Shown here in pieces: positions 45,722 to 60,700 of a stretch of DNA of 64,000 bases. Under the pieces are notes generated by a model that did no database searches, was not told the DNA's origin, and worked only from the letters and a program-made list of their open reading frames with translations. This stretch comes from Xanthostigma xanthostigma (lineage: Eukaryota > Arthropoda > Insecta > Raphidioptera > Raphidiidae), in contig OY754467.1 of assembly GCA_963575645.1 (NCBI GenBank), positions 5,952,001 through 6,016,000 on the forward strand. Reading direction: 5' to 3'. The translations under genes were made by a program, and so were the position numbers. How positions within the stretch are numbered: position 1 is the first letter of the stretch; every line of letters begins with the position of its first letter.

Positions 45722-48700
45722 CTGCGAAAAAAATGCAAAAAAACGTTCCATAAATCATTTCAAAAACTTTTCAAACCAGAAATCATTCATATAGGCTGTG
45801 TGCACGAAGCCTACTAGCGCCGCTAGTGGATAATAGAGAATTATTTAACTCACATTTTATGGAAATCGCGACAGTCAAACATTTTAGTTAGCCATGCTGT
45901 GCCAAAAAAAAATTGTAATAAGGCAAATTGCTGTTAATTTTATATACAGTATGTAAACACGTAAGGTGCACATAGGGAAATTAACATTGGGAAAAATGAC
46001 TGGATCAGAGTGAGCCTTGAAATCTTGTTTTTCATTTTGACAGATAATATTCTTTTGCAAAATGAATGTGTATACTACCGAAGAAAATATTCAAATGATT
46101 ACAACATAATCGGACTTTTTTTATTAATGGGACATTAAATTCCCAAAAATACTTAAATATGGTGCGAGATCAAATATCTCCGCCTATTCGTGTTGAACCT
46201 AAAGACATTGGGTCACTGATTTACCAACGCGCATACGTCATACCAGTCAGACAATTTTTGAACGAAATGTTTCCAAACAGATGGAGTTGTTTTTTTGTTT
46301 TATTTTTGTACAAATAAATTAAAATAATAATTTATAAGAGCTTTTTATTATTAAAAAAGCCAAGTAAAATAAAAATAAATCAAAATAAAATAGAAATCCT
46401 GCAAGATTACCACGATAATTCAATAGAAATAACAATTAATGCAGTCATGGCTAACTCTGATTGATAATGATAATTTCCCTATGTGCACCTTACGCGTTTA
46501 CATACTGTATACAATAAAATTCAGATTGTGAACCATTATATAAATAGCATAACATAAAAGGTACGTGAGAATTATTTATCAATCATGACGCACAATATAT
46601 AAATAATTTATTTATTTACACTGACAGCGTAACGTCAAATTATGGCGCCAATGATCTTTATTTTACTTAAATCGCCATCAGCGCAACAGCCCGGAACACA
46701 ACAAGCATTTCCAGATTGCCTAGTTTTGCCCGTTTCTTTGCAATCAAAAAACTTTATAAAATTGTAACTACTTTCATTTTTAATAAACATTGCTCACTGA
46801 CATACGGAACGTTTGAATTTGAAGTTTCCCCCGCAAACGCTCGCATCGATAAATTTGTAACTCCGCTTCCTTGCACATAGCCCATAGGTAAGTTGTCTGT
46901 TTTACCTGAGATTTTCGTAATTTTCTTGTGGAAGCTTGCGTAATATGTGTGCAACAGCATTAATTCGTTGCTCTTCTGAGGGTAGCTTGGCTGCAAGCAT
47001 CCATTCATCGTACAACGTAAATGTTAGTAAAGGTTCCGGTAGATCACGGAGATATGACTTTAGTACACTAGAGAGTAAATGAACGTCACGATATTCGGCC
47101 GGTAATGGCGTTACGAAACAATTCGAATCGAATGATAATTTCAAACGGCGTATTTTAGAGGCACCTACAAAACAAAAAGTGTAAAAAAAGCTTATATTTG
47201 AACTACAATTATTAATTTATTTATATTTTTACTCGTATATTTATAAATATATTAAGATCTTAATTCTTTTCGTGCACATAACCGTAGTTGCTGTGCACGT
47301 CATTATTAGTGATGTGCCGGATCGTTAAAAATGTATATCCGCGGATACGGATCTGAATACGGATTTTTGGTTTCAAGATCTGCGGATACGGATGCGAATC
47401 TTAACTTTCTTAGAGTACGCGGCGATAAATATTGCACATCGACCTTTGGAAAGAGATCTGTTATGGGAAAAAGTTATTGACCTCTTTAAGAGTTAACTCT
47501 CATAACAGATTGTCTTTTTCCAAAGATCGATGTGCAATATCTCATTATAAAGATAGTTTTTTAGTACCTTTGAGCTATGTACTATTGGTATGGTACTCAC
47601 TACGATAAATGTTTGCAATATAAAGGTGTCAAATACGATTTAAAAAAATAAAAAATAATCTGAATGGAATTTAACAGGTTTTCATTATTACCTAATCACC
47701 TATATATATAAAATTTTATCTATTAATTGAAAATTAATAAGGTAAAAGATCCACCAAAAACTAACGGATACGGATCTTTCTTCTCCCTCGGATATCCGCG
47801 GATACGGATATCCGGCACATCACTATATACAAAATAAAAAGCAAACTTACTTGCTGCAACTCTAAAAAGTCCCTCTTCCCCCATTCCAAGTTCCCATAAG
47901 GCACAGACGCATAGCTCTAACGGTAAAGCTATTTTTCTTTTTGTTATTCTTAAATGTTCGGCGAGGGGTAATCCATAAATTGGTTTTGTTGGACTATCAC
48001 CTACAAAAAGCATTTTTTTTTTATAACGTACCTTACATACAACGCAAGGGATTTTACTTCGACCGCGCGCCATCTACTGTCATTTCAGTGAACTATCCTA
48101 TGCGAAGCGTTTCATATAGTAGAGCACAGCACGCTACGTACTTTTGTCAATATTCATTGTTTGCAATTATGGAAGTTACACACGTCATTGAAAAATCGGA
48201 GCAGAAGTACGACATGTGTCGTTTGAGAACACTTAAACTGATTTTGAAGAAACTCGGCACACTATCAATTGGTACCCAAACTTTAGAGAGAGAGAGATTG
48301 TAAATTATAGACGCTCAACAGCTGAGGTCATCAGCGTCTCCCAAACTTTAAGTTTCAGATATACTTTTAATCGGTTACGATTGAGTTAAAGCCGACAACA
48401 ATCCGAGCAAAGCTCACTTTATAATCAGTACACTTACTGATAAGTTGTTCAACTCTGGGTATAAGATCGTCGAGAACATGAAGCGCATTTGCATGGTAGA
48501 GCCGTTGTAACTTTGCGTGTTGAAGTATTCTTTGCGCCACATCGGGCTCGTGCGATAACAATTGGAACATGTCGGCCGCAAGTTGATCGTACGCTTGCTC
48601 TACGCGTTGTCCTGCTTCGTCTAAATCGTCTTGAAGGGAAGACAATTTCGACGGGTCTATATGCCTGGCTGTAGTCTCGTTCTGTCTGTTTTGTGCTGAC

Positions 48701-51700
48701 TGAAATAAAAAAGTAACTGAGAGTCGAAATTAACATAATAAACGATTTTCTTTTGTTACAGCCTTTTCGGCAAAAACAAAAAATAAAAACATGAGTGCGT
48801 GTGACCTTTTACGGTTGAAGTAAAACTTCTTTTAATTTGTTTTTACCTCACTCACTTTTCGAGAAATATTCACTCACAAATTAAATTACTCGTACGATGT
48901 CGCCATCTGTCAGTAAATAGCTAAAACTGCGTATACACGTTATTTCCGTTCGAAAAAGACTAGAATTGCTCTCAAGTCGCGTTTAAGGACGTAGTCTGGT
49001 GTTCGGGTTTTGAAAAAACGAATTTATTTTTTTTTACATTTTTAGTAAGTATAATATATTGAGAAAATACTGTAAAAATTTTAGACCGAAATATTAAATA
49101 TTTGCAAAGCTATAGCATATAGTCGAGAGCAGCAACGGTCTTACGGTAAGACTCTTACCTGCTCTTACCTCTCAATTGTTATCACGTTACCCTTATACTT
49201 TCGCAGAGTAGAGCAAACAAATTAGCAGAAAATGGTGCCTTAGAAGAAACGGAAGGTTTACTATACCCCAGGCATAGCTGATTAGTGTAAATATCCATTT
49301 TTATTTTTTTGTAAGAAATCTGAAATTAAAACTTAAAACGCGTTTTTCTCAAAACTACGTTTTTCTAAGCGGCGCAGGTGATTGAAACAATTGTATACAA
49401 CCGATTGCTTTCAGTTTTGTACAGGATATTCTACACAACAATAGCTCCGTCCGGTACTAGAATTACGTAATTATAAAAATTATTTCTATTTTTTTAAACC
49501 GATTTTCAACGCAAAAATCACGATTTTCTCGTTGTTTTTTTTCTAAAACCCGCCATTTTGTTATTTATCAATAAAAATGTTTATTTCTAGTACGGGATAG
49601 AGCCGCAAGTCTACGAAACAATAACCAATTTAATTTTTATAATTCAGTTGACTCCAAGTGACGTTATCACCCGCGCAACCCACCTACCACCATTTAAAGT
49701 TGTCTACTTTAGGTTAAAAAAACAATTATAAAATGGCGTAAAATTAAGGGAAAAAAAATTTTTTTTTCTTAGTTTACGATGTCAGTAAAAACATGTAACA
49801 AAATTGAAAACATCGTACATTATTTTGATATTAAAAAAAAATTCTGAAATAACGGTTGAAAACGAGCCTGAACATAGGACTACGTCCTTAAAGAAGTTTT
49901 ACTTCAGAAGTCGTCACACATTTACGGATGTAATAATTACTATGTTTGATAAAAAAAAATAAATAAAAAAATGACAAACCTGCCATTTTGTGTTTGCCGC
50001 ATCTCTGTCCGACATAAGCTTATTAAGATTTTTTTTAAGTTTTGGTATGTCACTATCGAGATAGCCATGTATCGGAACACTGACCAATTGTTCGACTGCC
50101 AGTTCGTGTTCTACAAACTCGTTGGCTAGTGCTATTTGTAAGTCGCCGCACATTGCCAGAACCGGCCGCAGTAATGCCCCACCCTCGACGGCTGAAGCGT
50201 CCTCAACTGTTGAACACTTGCCAAATTTTGCCATGGATGAGCCCAGAATATATTCCGGGCATTTTTTCTGGAATACACATAAAAAATTTAATTGTCACTT
50301 TTGATCTATTCACTAGACTACTCCGTTCAAAAAGCAGGTACTTTTCTTTTATTGCTTGAATCGACTAGAAAAGAAAAACCAAGTAAAATGAAGCGAAACT
50401 AAGACATCGGTTCTTTTTTTTATAATTCTATAAACAATTATTACTAATGGACTAAGAGCTGGCTACGGAGAAAATGGGTGACTCGGTGCAGAGCTGAAAA
50501 TTTGCAGAATAATAGAAGATAGTATAAGTAAGTAGGGAAAAAATTGCCAGAAGGCTAGGTGGAAGATAAAGAGCCGCCAGAAGGCGCTAATGTTGCGAAA
50601 AATCAGTGCACTTCTGGCAATTTCTATACTTATTCTGTAATTCAAAACTAGATTATATATTATACATTATATATGAAATATATGAAAATTCAAGCATAAT
50701 ATAATAATTACATTCGACAAATATTCAAAATTATTAATGTCATTTTGATAGAAATAAAATTAAATAAATTAAAATATATGACTATTAATTTTATTTCTAT
50801 CAAAATGACATTAATAATTTTGAATATTTGTCGAATGTAATTATTATATCGTTTGAATTTTCAGTATGCCCTTATAACTATATAATGTATAATATATATA
50901 ATATATAATCTAGCTTTGAATTAAGAATAAGTATAGAAATAGTCAGAAGTGCACTGATTTTTTAGCGCTTTCTGGCGGCTCTTTATCTTCCGCCCAGCCT
51001 TCTGGCAACTTCTTCCCTACCTACTTATACTATCTCCTACTATTCTGCAAATTTTCAGCTCTGCACCGAGTCACCCATTTTCTCCGTAGTCAGCTCTCCG
51101 TCTATAAGCCAAAAGCCAAGCCTTGACCTCTACAGATTTCAAAATTACTGCGCAAAATTTACCAGTCTTTTTTCTTTTATAACAGCCTGTGCCTGAATAT
51201 CTTTATCGATGGCGGCAGAACTCGGAGGTCCCAACGCCTTGCTAAGCGTTTGTAACGCATCTCGAAAGTATTCCACCCGTCGTTCAGCTGCCTGAAGTTC
51301 TTCACTGAGAGGTTCCGCTTTGCCGGGTTTACTGAAAAATGGCATCGTTTCATATCTTGTCAACATGGAAAATATATACCGGATGCCGATTGTGCCAGCC
51401 GGACATCAGACAATACGTAAAATCAAACTTTAGTGATTTCCTTCTTCAGTAATTAGTTTAGAGAAAAAATCTTCAAATAAAAAATTCAGAGCAGATACCG
51501 AAGAGATTAATTTTAAAACAAATGAGGAGGAAACAAGCGAGTATCGGGGAAAATGGGGGGAAACAAGCAAGTAACGTGGAAAATGGGGCGAAAACCAGCT
51601 AATAACGAGGAAAATGGAGCGATAACAAGCGAATAACAGGGAAAACGGGTAAAAACAAGCGAATAACGGGGAAAATGGAGCGAAAACAAGCGATTAACGG

Positions 51701-54700
51701 GGAAATGGGGGGAAAACAAGCGAGAACAGGGAAACGGAGCGAAAACAAGCGAATAACGGCGTAAATTGGGGGAAACAAGCGAATAACCGTGAAAATGGAG
51801 GAAACAAGCGACTAACAGTAAAAATGGGGGGAAACAAACAAGTAACGCGGGAAATTGGGCGAAAACCAGCAAATAATGGGGAAAATTAAGCGAAAATAAG
51901 CGAATAACGGGGAAAATGGGACGAAAAGAAACGAACTACGGATTGAAAACAAACGAATAACAGGGAAAATGGGACGAAAACAAGCGAATAACCGATGCGC
52001 GTTGTGCATCTTTTACATGTAATCAAAATTCAAACGGGCCGCTTGTACATTTCTTTGTTGAGTTGTGTCGCAGACTCGCAACGCAATAATCCCTTGCTCC
52101 CAGAATTTCGTCACATAACAGAACCAGTGGGAGTATATGCCCAAGTAATTCAAGAATTACAAGGCGCGAAATTTTACAGCATATACCCTGGTGTTTTGTT
52201 TGAAAATCGGTGTATATATTTAACGACACTTGGAGCTTAATAATATAACTTAAATTACTTAATCTAAGAAAAAAATAACAGTTGAAAATAATGAAACACA
52301 GAAAGGAAAAAAATAATTTTAATAATTTCATGGTTCTCTATGTAATATGTTATTATGTCATGCAAAAATTAAACAAAGAACTACCTAACTAACATCTTCA
52401 GAACAAAAGAACAACAGATTTTTTTTTCAAAATATTTCTGAAATTATGAGTTTAGAAAAAAAAATTCATAACTTTCTTGTAAAAACAGATAGAAAAATAA
52501 ACCGTTATGAAAACTACCCAATTATTATATAAACACAACTTTAAAGCATATATGCAGTGAAACGCGATGGGGCAGAGGTGGAGTTTTTAAAAAAATAATT
52601 CCGGGGTGAACGATAAACGGGTATGCGAATTGTAATTCCGGGGTGAACGATAAAGGGGAATGCGAATTGTCTCGCAGTGAAACGGGAAGGGGCAAATGTG
52701 GAGTTTTTAAAAAAACAATTCCGGGGTAAAAAACTAAGTCCACCATCTTTAGAAGTCCGCCATATTAAATTTAGAATGACGTCACTGTATTTTTCGAGTT
52801 GTTCTCAGCAAGCCCTTTCATTTGATACCCATATTGTAGGAAAGCATAAAAACTTAGACCGCCATATTGAATTTAGAGTAACGTCACTTTTATTTCGAGT
52901 TGTTTTCAGTTAGCCCTTTTATTTGATACCCATATTGTAGGAAGGCATAAAAAACTTAGTCCGCCATCTTTAGAAGTCCGCCATATTGGATTTAGAGTGA
53001 CGTCACTTTATTTTTCGAGTTATTCTCAGCAAGCTCTTTCATTTGATACCCATATTGTAGGAAAGCATAATAAACTTAAACCGCCATCTTTAGAAGTCCG
53101 CCATATTGGATTTAGACTGACGTCACTTTATTTTTCGAGTTATTCTCAGCAAGCCCTTTCATTTATACCCATATTGTAGGAAAGCATAATAAAATTAGCC
53201 CGCCATCTTTAGAAGTCCGCCATGTTGGATTTAGAGTGACGTCACTTTATTTTTCGAGTTATTCTCAGCAAGCTCTTTCATTTGATACCCATATTGTAGG
53301 AAAGCTTAATAAAATTAGTCCGCCATCTTTAGAAGTCCGCCATATTTGATTTAGAGTGACGTCACTTTATTTTTTGAGTTAGTTTCAGTAAGCCCTTTCA
53401 TTTGATACCCATATTGTAGGAAAGCATAAAAAACTTAGTCCGCCATCTTTAGAAGTCCGCCATATTTGATTTAGAGTGACGTCACTTTTTTTTTGAGTTA
53501 GTTTCAGTAAGCCCTTTCATTTGATACCCATATTGTAGGAAAGCATAAAAAACTTAGTCCGCCATCTTAGAAGTCCACCATATTGGATTTAGAGTGACGT
53601 CACATTATTTTTCGAGTTATTCTCAGCAAGCCCTTTCATTTGATACCCATATTGTAGGAAAGCATAATAAAATTAGTCCGCCATATTTAGAAGTCCGCCA
53701 TATTGGATTTAGAGTGACGTCACACAGCTAACCATGCATTGTCATCCAAACTATATGTGTATACAAATCTTCATTTCAATCGGTTGAAGATATCTGCTTC
53801 AAAATTACCGAAGGCATTCTAGTCAGTCACTTAGTAATTCAGTCGCTCACTTATTAATTTAGTCACACAACTATTATATATTTTAATATCTCAAATTATT
53901 AAAACAGTATCTCATCATCAGTCACCAAGTTTTTTTTTTATTCGATCGAGTATACCATTCTTATATACAAACAACTTTATAACTTATATCTCTTCTGCGC
54001 ATGCGCCGACTTTCCCTCAAAAAAAACATTTTACAAAACTTTCTTGTAAAATAGAATAAAAAACTATTATTAAAAGTACACCGCTATTATTAAAAAAAAA
54101 AAACAACGACGGCATATATCTCTTGCGCATGCGCCGATTTTCCCCAAAAAATTTACAAAAATTTCTATTAAAAATAGATAGAAGAATAAACCGTTTTAAA
54201 AACTATATTATTATTATATAAAACAACATTATAAGAGATATATTCTTTTACGCATGCGCCGATGTTCCCCAAAAACAATAGGCCACTTCATATTTGCATA
54301 TCAAACATCATCCCAAAATTTGGTTTCAATCCGATCATCCGTGGTGTCAGAATGGTAAAAAATGTCAAAAGTGACGTTTGCATCTGTCAAAGTATTACCT
54401 ATGTTCTAATAATTAGTTATTCAAATTGTTAACTCAGAAGGCGTTGCTTTTCACAAATATTCGAAACGGCATCCGTTTTTGAACAAATGCTATCTTTTAA
54501 TTTCATTATTGTAATAAATAATATTATCGACCAATTTTATTTGAAGACAGAACATACGCAATTTTTAAATTGCCATGTTAAACCGTGCAACAGAGAGAGA
54601 TAACCGAAAGATGTTTGCCATCGGTTATATCAAATTGAATTTATTTCTATATAAATGTGTATAAAAAAACTGTTTGGGCATTTTCTGTTGTACGAAACTT

Positions 54701-57700
54701 ATGTAAAATTTTCTCCTCTTTCGTTTAAGACAGGTTTCGAGCCGATCCGATTTAAAATGAGCGAGCTATAAGCAAAAAACTTCGTTTTTCCTAAATTTCT
54801 CCCCTCTGGGGCCAAAATTCAAAAATCGGGCGACGTTAGGATCTAAGTTACCCGGAGACGAATCGATCAAAAAAAAGTTTTTTAAAATCGGTCAAGGCGT
54901 TTGGGCTGTACGCGTGACACAAAAAAGTGGGACGTACAGATTCACAGATTCACAGACGTACAGACAAAGCGAGTACATATAGGCGCTTTAGCTTACGCTA
55001 TTCGCGCCTAAAAATGTGTTCGTAGGTTAAATGCTGTTTGTTTTTTGGTCGACAAAGTTTAATGAAACGTGTTGAATAAATTCAAAATATGAAAGTTTTA
55101 TTATGTAATTATGTGATAAAAGTAAATATTAATTATTTATTATTATGGTTATAAATATGTGTAACTGTTGTAAGTATATACTTCAAAATCCAAAACAATT
55201 AAAACGATAAACAAACTGATAAGGAAAAACAATGTAGGTATTCAGCGGCGGTACAAAGATGAGATTCAGAGGAAAATGCGTCTCTTCCGTACCACTGAAT
55301 CTCTGAAAGTGAGTCCACTTAAGGAGGTTGATGCGTTACAGTCCCAATTAAAATTAAGTCGAATTCTAAATGGGAACTTTTCCATAATAAATTTTTACAA
55401 AAGGGTATAAGTCGATAATACCAATAAATTATTGTCATAAACGCATAAATAAATAATTTTTTTTAATATTATTTATTATTTCAGTATTTTACTTAATGGA
55501 TTAACTTTTGAATTTTTTGTACAAAGTTAGGTTAGAAAAAATAAATTTATATAAATATCTGTATTTTACATATTTTTTGCAGTAAATAATTAAAAAAAGA
55601 AATTAGAAGTAATAAAAATTAAATCATTAAAAAGTTGAAAATTCAGTTAAAATGGTTAAAATTGTCAAGAGTAAAAATCCATAATCGAAAAGTGCTAAGG
55701 TTTAATAATTTTTTTTTATCGATTAAAAATAAATTGCAGGAAAAAATATTAAAATATGCGTAAGACATCGATGCTTTACATAGTTAGTTTTCGGAACTGC
55801 TGACATTTGGTTATTCGCAATTAAAATGTACCGTTTGCATGCTAGGTTTACATATTTTCCATAAGACTACATGTAAAAGTTTTTTTCAATTTTTGACTTT
55901 ATAAATCTCTTAATGATTTTGGATTTTTTACAGAAAATTTTGTCATAAAAAAATCTATTAAAAAAACTTTATTTCAGATTTTTTTCATTATCTTCGTAAA
56001 ACGGCTCAACCTCCTAACGGGTGATCTGTGAATTTAGCCTCGAAAAGTGATAGGCGGGGGCGTGGCATGGCTCAATCGTTTGACCATCGTTGAACAAATG
56101 TTAGACGACCCCTTGAAAAAAAGTTGTTGCAAATTTTTTTTTTTCATTTTTCACATAAGTACCTTTTTTTCCAAGGATGGTCGAACGATAATTTTCGGTG
56201 GTCAAACCCATGCAGGGGTTGGTCACACATGGTAAAACGTTAATATCCCCGAAAAACTGACCCCCTCCAATTTTAGCTTCACATTTTTTTTGTGATCCCT
56301 CCGGCTCCACCCCTGAATCAATTTCTAAAAAAAAAAGGTCCTCACATTTTATTTCCGCATTTGGAGAGCAAAAAAAAAAAAAAGAAAAAGCTCCTTTTCG
56401 TCTGTTCTGGCGCCCTTGCTATTTCGTTACTATTTTTCTAAAACTTTATAAAATGCTTCGCGGGCCGGACAAAATTTTGCTGCGGGCCGCCATTTGCCCA
56501 GGCCTGATCTATACTAAAAATTCAAAATTTAATACACTCACACTTCACAATTGCATGGGAAAGAAATTATTTACATTGTTTCATTGGTTTGCCGCTCCAT
56601 TATTAAGAGAACCGTACTATAATAACCAACACCCGATTGTTTTTTTTTTGACGTGATAACGTCTTATAAATTGATGAAACACCGGCTGCACGCACGAAAA
56701 AGTGTCACGTTCCGCCTGAGCCTGAGCGTGCAAGCGAGAGCGCGGTATAAGCGATAGAGAGGCACGATCGGCCCAAGCGTCGGCTTGTACACATTTCTCT
56801 CTCTTCTCGCATGACGTCAGAGAGTTCATCAATGTTTCTTTATGACGTTATCACGTAAAACTATCGTCCGTAAACCGACTTTACAGACAACCAATTTTTT
56901 TTTAATTAAAAATTAATACGAAATCTCAATTTGTTTACTTATAATTCCGAAACTCAAAGATTGAAATTACAAAAAAAAATAATAATAATAGATCACTTGA
57001 GAAAGTATGCTATTGTTCTCGAATCGTTAAATAATTTTACGAAAACAGATGTGTTCACACAATCTTTATCCCTATGAAAATCACACATGCTTTATTACCA
57101 TATTACTTAATCAGTCACAGTGGCGGCGCGCGCATATTTTATATGGGTGCTGTGCAGGGTCACGTGAAGTACCTCATAACACGGGCTAGAAGGGGGGGGG
57201 GCGATTAAATTAAAAATCACATCCATGTTTATGATGTTTTAATTGTTAACTTTTTCAAACACTGTTGACAACAAACAACAATATACCCTGTAACACTAGT
57301 CACTACCGCCATAAGCCGTGTATCGTGTATATGTACTACGACATACGTCCTGCCGAGTCAAAGTCGACAAAGGTGTTGACTGAATGAGATAGATTCAGTG
57401 AACACTTCTAGCAAATGACAGTGATAGAGGCTCTTTTGTACTGACAGTATAAATGCAGCTTATAGGCCGATCTAAATAACACGCTATAACTTGTGGGTCG
57501 GGAGTTGCACGATGTACATGACGATGGTGTTTCATGTGCTGCTTCGGAGCGCAGAACAGCGCCTGAACGCAAGAAAGTCTGCCACACAGAACACACGAGA
57601 TTTGTGCTCTGCCAGTGGCCGTTAAACTTAAGAGTTGATTGTGTAACTATTCAACTATTTCCTAACATTAAATATGGAAAATATAATTAACTAGAGTGAC

Positions 57701-60700
57701 CTGTGCGAATTATTCGCACTAAATAAGTATAATAATTATCACTTTACAAAATTATTTTTTAAATATGATTGCAGGTATTCAATTCGTTTCTAATTTTGCA
57801 CACTGCTTTTTGTTGTATTACAATATGAAGCTCAGATGACAGATCGAAGAAATATTTTACTAAAATTGTCATATAGAGGCGCAAGTAGCAAAAGCGTTGA
57901 GCTAAGCCGTCAGATGGCATCATGCAGCATTGCTGTGACGTTGTTCAGCGTTGCTCGCTGTTTCAAAATTAAAGCCGTTAGATGGCAGTATGCAGTATTG
58001 TGTCTGTTGTATTACAATATGAAGGTCACATGACAGATCGAAGTGTTGACGTTGTTTCAAAATTAAAGCCGTCAGATGGCAGACGTTGTTCAGCGTTGCT
58101 GTATTTTAATTAATTTACAAAAACAAAAGCAATAACAAATTTTTTAATTGTCGATGTCAGTAGAGCAAGCAATTATCTGTAAAATGATATATAATTTATG
58201 TGGAGAAATTGTGAGGTTTTTTCTAAAAAGGGAGGCAAACATCTTTAACCTTAGCGTATTAATATACATGATTCTAAAATTGCGAAGTACTTAAGATTTT
58301 GGTTCTTCTGCAGCTCTGCAGCGCTCATAGAGGAACCACCACTGATCTGTTACTACCAAGTATCATTTTATTATGAGTTCACATAATGCACAATATGTAT
58401 CTACTCAATATAACGATAACAGCGGGACCCAATTGACTTGGCACTTAAAAAGTAATTCAGACACATTAAATAGGGACTTTCTTATTGGCGTTTGCGACTG
58501 ATAAGTTTGATTGGTTCTAGAATTTGCGACCACGTTCATTCTTTCTGGACAGATAGATTGTAGATTATAGACGCTCGATAGCTAAAATCATCAGTGTCTA
58601 TATCATCTTTTTTTTTTTTAAATATCTTGCATGTACTGGAATTAAGATTTCACTTAAAAAAGAAAATATACAAAAACAATAAAATTAAACCCGCCATTCA
58701 TTACGAACGCAACTGTGCCATGTAGGGTTATTTAAAACAATGGACAATAGCGGATATTTTGTTGCTACAGCGATGGAAAGACAAATTGGATAATAAATGC
58801 GGACATTTAAATGTTATGAGAGAAGAATGGACATCTTAGTGTAAGATCTGGTATTAGAAATATATACCCTCATCTGTTATTTGACGATGACAAAGATTGT
58901 TAGATAATATTTACATTGATAAATCGCACATGGGTTGCCTAGCTAAATCGCGTACCGACTCTGTTAAATTAAAAAAATTCTAATTAACTTATTTGGACCA
59001 ACTTCCCCGATTTGTTTATCATAAAAATCGAGCCAGGATGAGAGAATATGACACAAGGAATTGGAATATACCATTGATTCTATACATAAATATAGATCAT
59101 CCACATAAACATACCTTGTAAATAGTTGTGTACTTTGAGTTTATTTGTGTCATATTCTTTCATCTTAGGCTCGATTTTTATGGTTTAAAAATCGGGGAAG
59201 TTGATTAAAAAAAATAAATTAGAATTTATTTAATTTAACAGCATCGGTACGCGATCTAGCTAGGCAACCCATGTGCGATTTATCAATGTATATATATTTT
59301 CTAACATCATTAAATAACAGATCAGGGTATACTCGTATATCTCTAAAACCGGATCTCGCACTATCTGGTTATTATGCCGCAATTACCTAAGTCATAAACG
59401 CTAATCCAAATGTTTTAAGGAATTACTACGAATTTTCAGACATTATTTCCTTATTCCAGACATCGTGGGGGGGTCAATTGTCGCTTGCGAATTAAATTAA
59501 GGTGATAGAGGCAAAAGATCAGAAAGTTAGCGTAATGTGTTCTTCAGACCATTGTTAGATTACACAAACTGTACATTTTAAACAATGAAATTGGTGCTAC
59601 TATTACCGAATCAAGGAGAGAATAAATTGATTGTTTGGTCAGGTATTGTAATCAGGAAATGGCTTGTTATCAATTATATTATTTATTTTTATATTTGCCG
59701 GCACTGTATAGCAAGACAGTTCAAGACACCGAGTGAATATTTGGTATTTTTTAATTTAATTTATAGAAATTAAATGTAAAATATCTATAATAAATATGTA
59801 CAAAATACTTTGAGCGCGTTATCTCTATTGATAACACGATATTAACAAATGGGTGTGGAATTTAGAACTTTTGGAATTTGTGAAAAACGTTTAGTTAAAA
59901 TAGCTACATGAAATTCCATGGGTATTATTGATACTATTTAACTGATGTATTAGAAAACAGCAAAATCTAATTTGTACCTAATTAACCATACTGATTTCTA
60001 AATGCAATTTATCAAAAATATTATTCTTAGGGGACGTCCATTATTTATGGGGCGGAGGGGTCCGGCAAAATCTCACCAAATCTCATTTAAAGGAAAATCT
60101 CACGCCAACTTTTAAATTCAGAGAATATACATTATTATAACAGAAAACATTTAAAAAATCATAGGTTTCCGACCACGTTCTTCCAAATCCCACCGAGGGG
60201 GAGAGTGGAGGGTTTCCAAATTTAGGAAAAAAAAATACCTCGCGTAGTTAATGGACTTCCCCTTACATTTGCATTTTAAATCTGAAATGCCGTCGAGCGT
60301 CGTAGAAACTAGTACCTACATATTATGTTTTCGGTTTTTCAATGTTTTCTTCCCATTTTCAATTTCACTTTATAAAGTATTGGAAGGAAATCGGGTTTTT
60401 AAATGAAACTTAATAAAAAGTCAAAACGAGATTGACCTTAAATGATTGAATTATATGGCAATCTAAGGAAAAGGACAAGGCGGGGCAGTCTCCACAAACC
60501 ACAAAAAACTATCAATATTAAAGAAAACTACTAAAATACAAACAAAACCACCCAAATTTTGCCAATATAAAACTTTTTATGAAGCACATAAGTATTATTT
60601 TAAAAATCTACAGTAGTCAGCAACAAAACTAATTCATTATAAAAAATTATTTCATTTATTATTCACGAGTTTTTCTGTAGTACAGTTGTTTTTGGATTTG

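Noticed and set aside
51332..51366. ATG at 51366 as the start of the RhoGAP gene
   Set aside because: A strong acceptor (GCCATTTTTCAG) lies between this ATG and the conserved part, and a family-matching start exon with the correct phase exists at 60883.
51513..52009. Minus-strand frames of 119 and 65 codons rich in Phe/Pro/Leu
   Set aside because: They are translations of the 30-bp minisatellite; no start context or conservation.
52740..53730. CRISPR-like array
   Set aside because: Repeats are contiguous 120-bp satellite units without unique spacers, and the DNA is eukaryotic.
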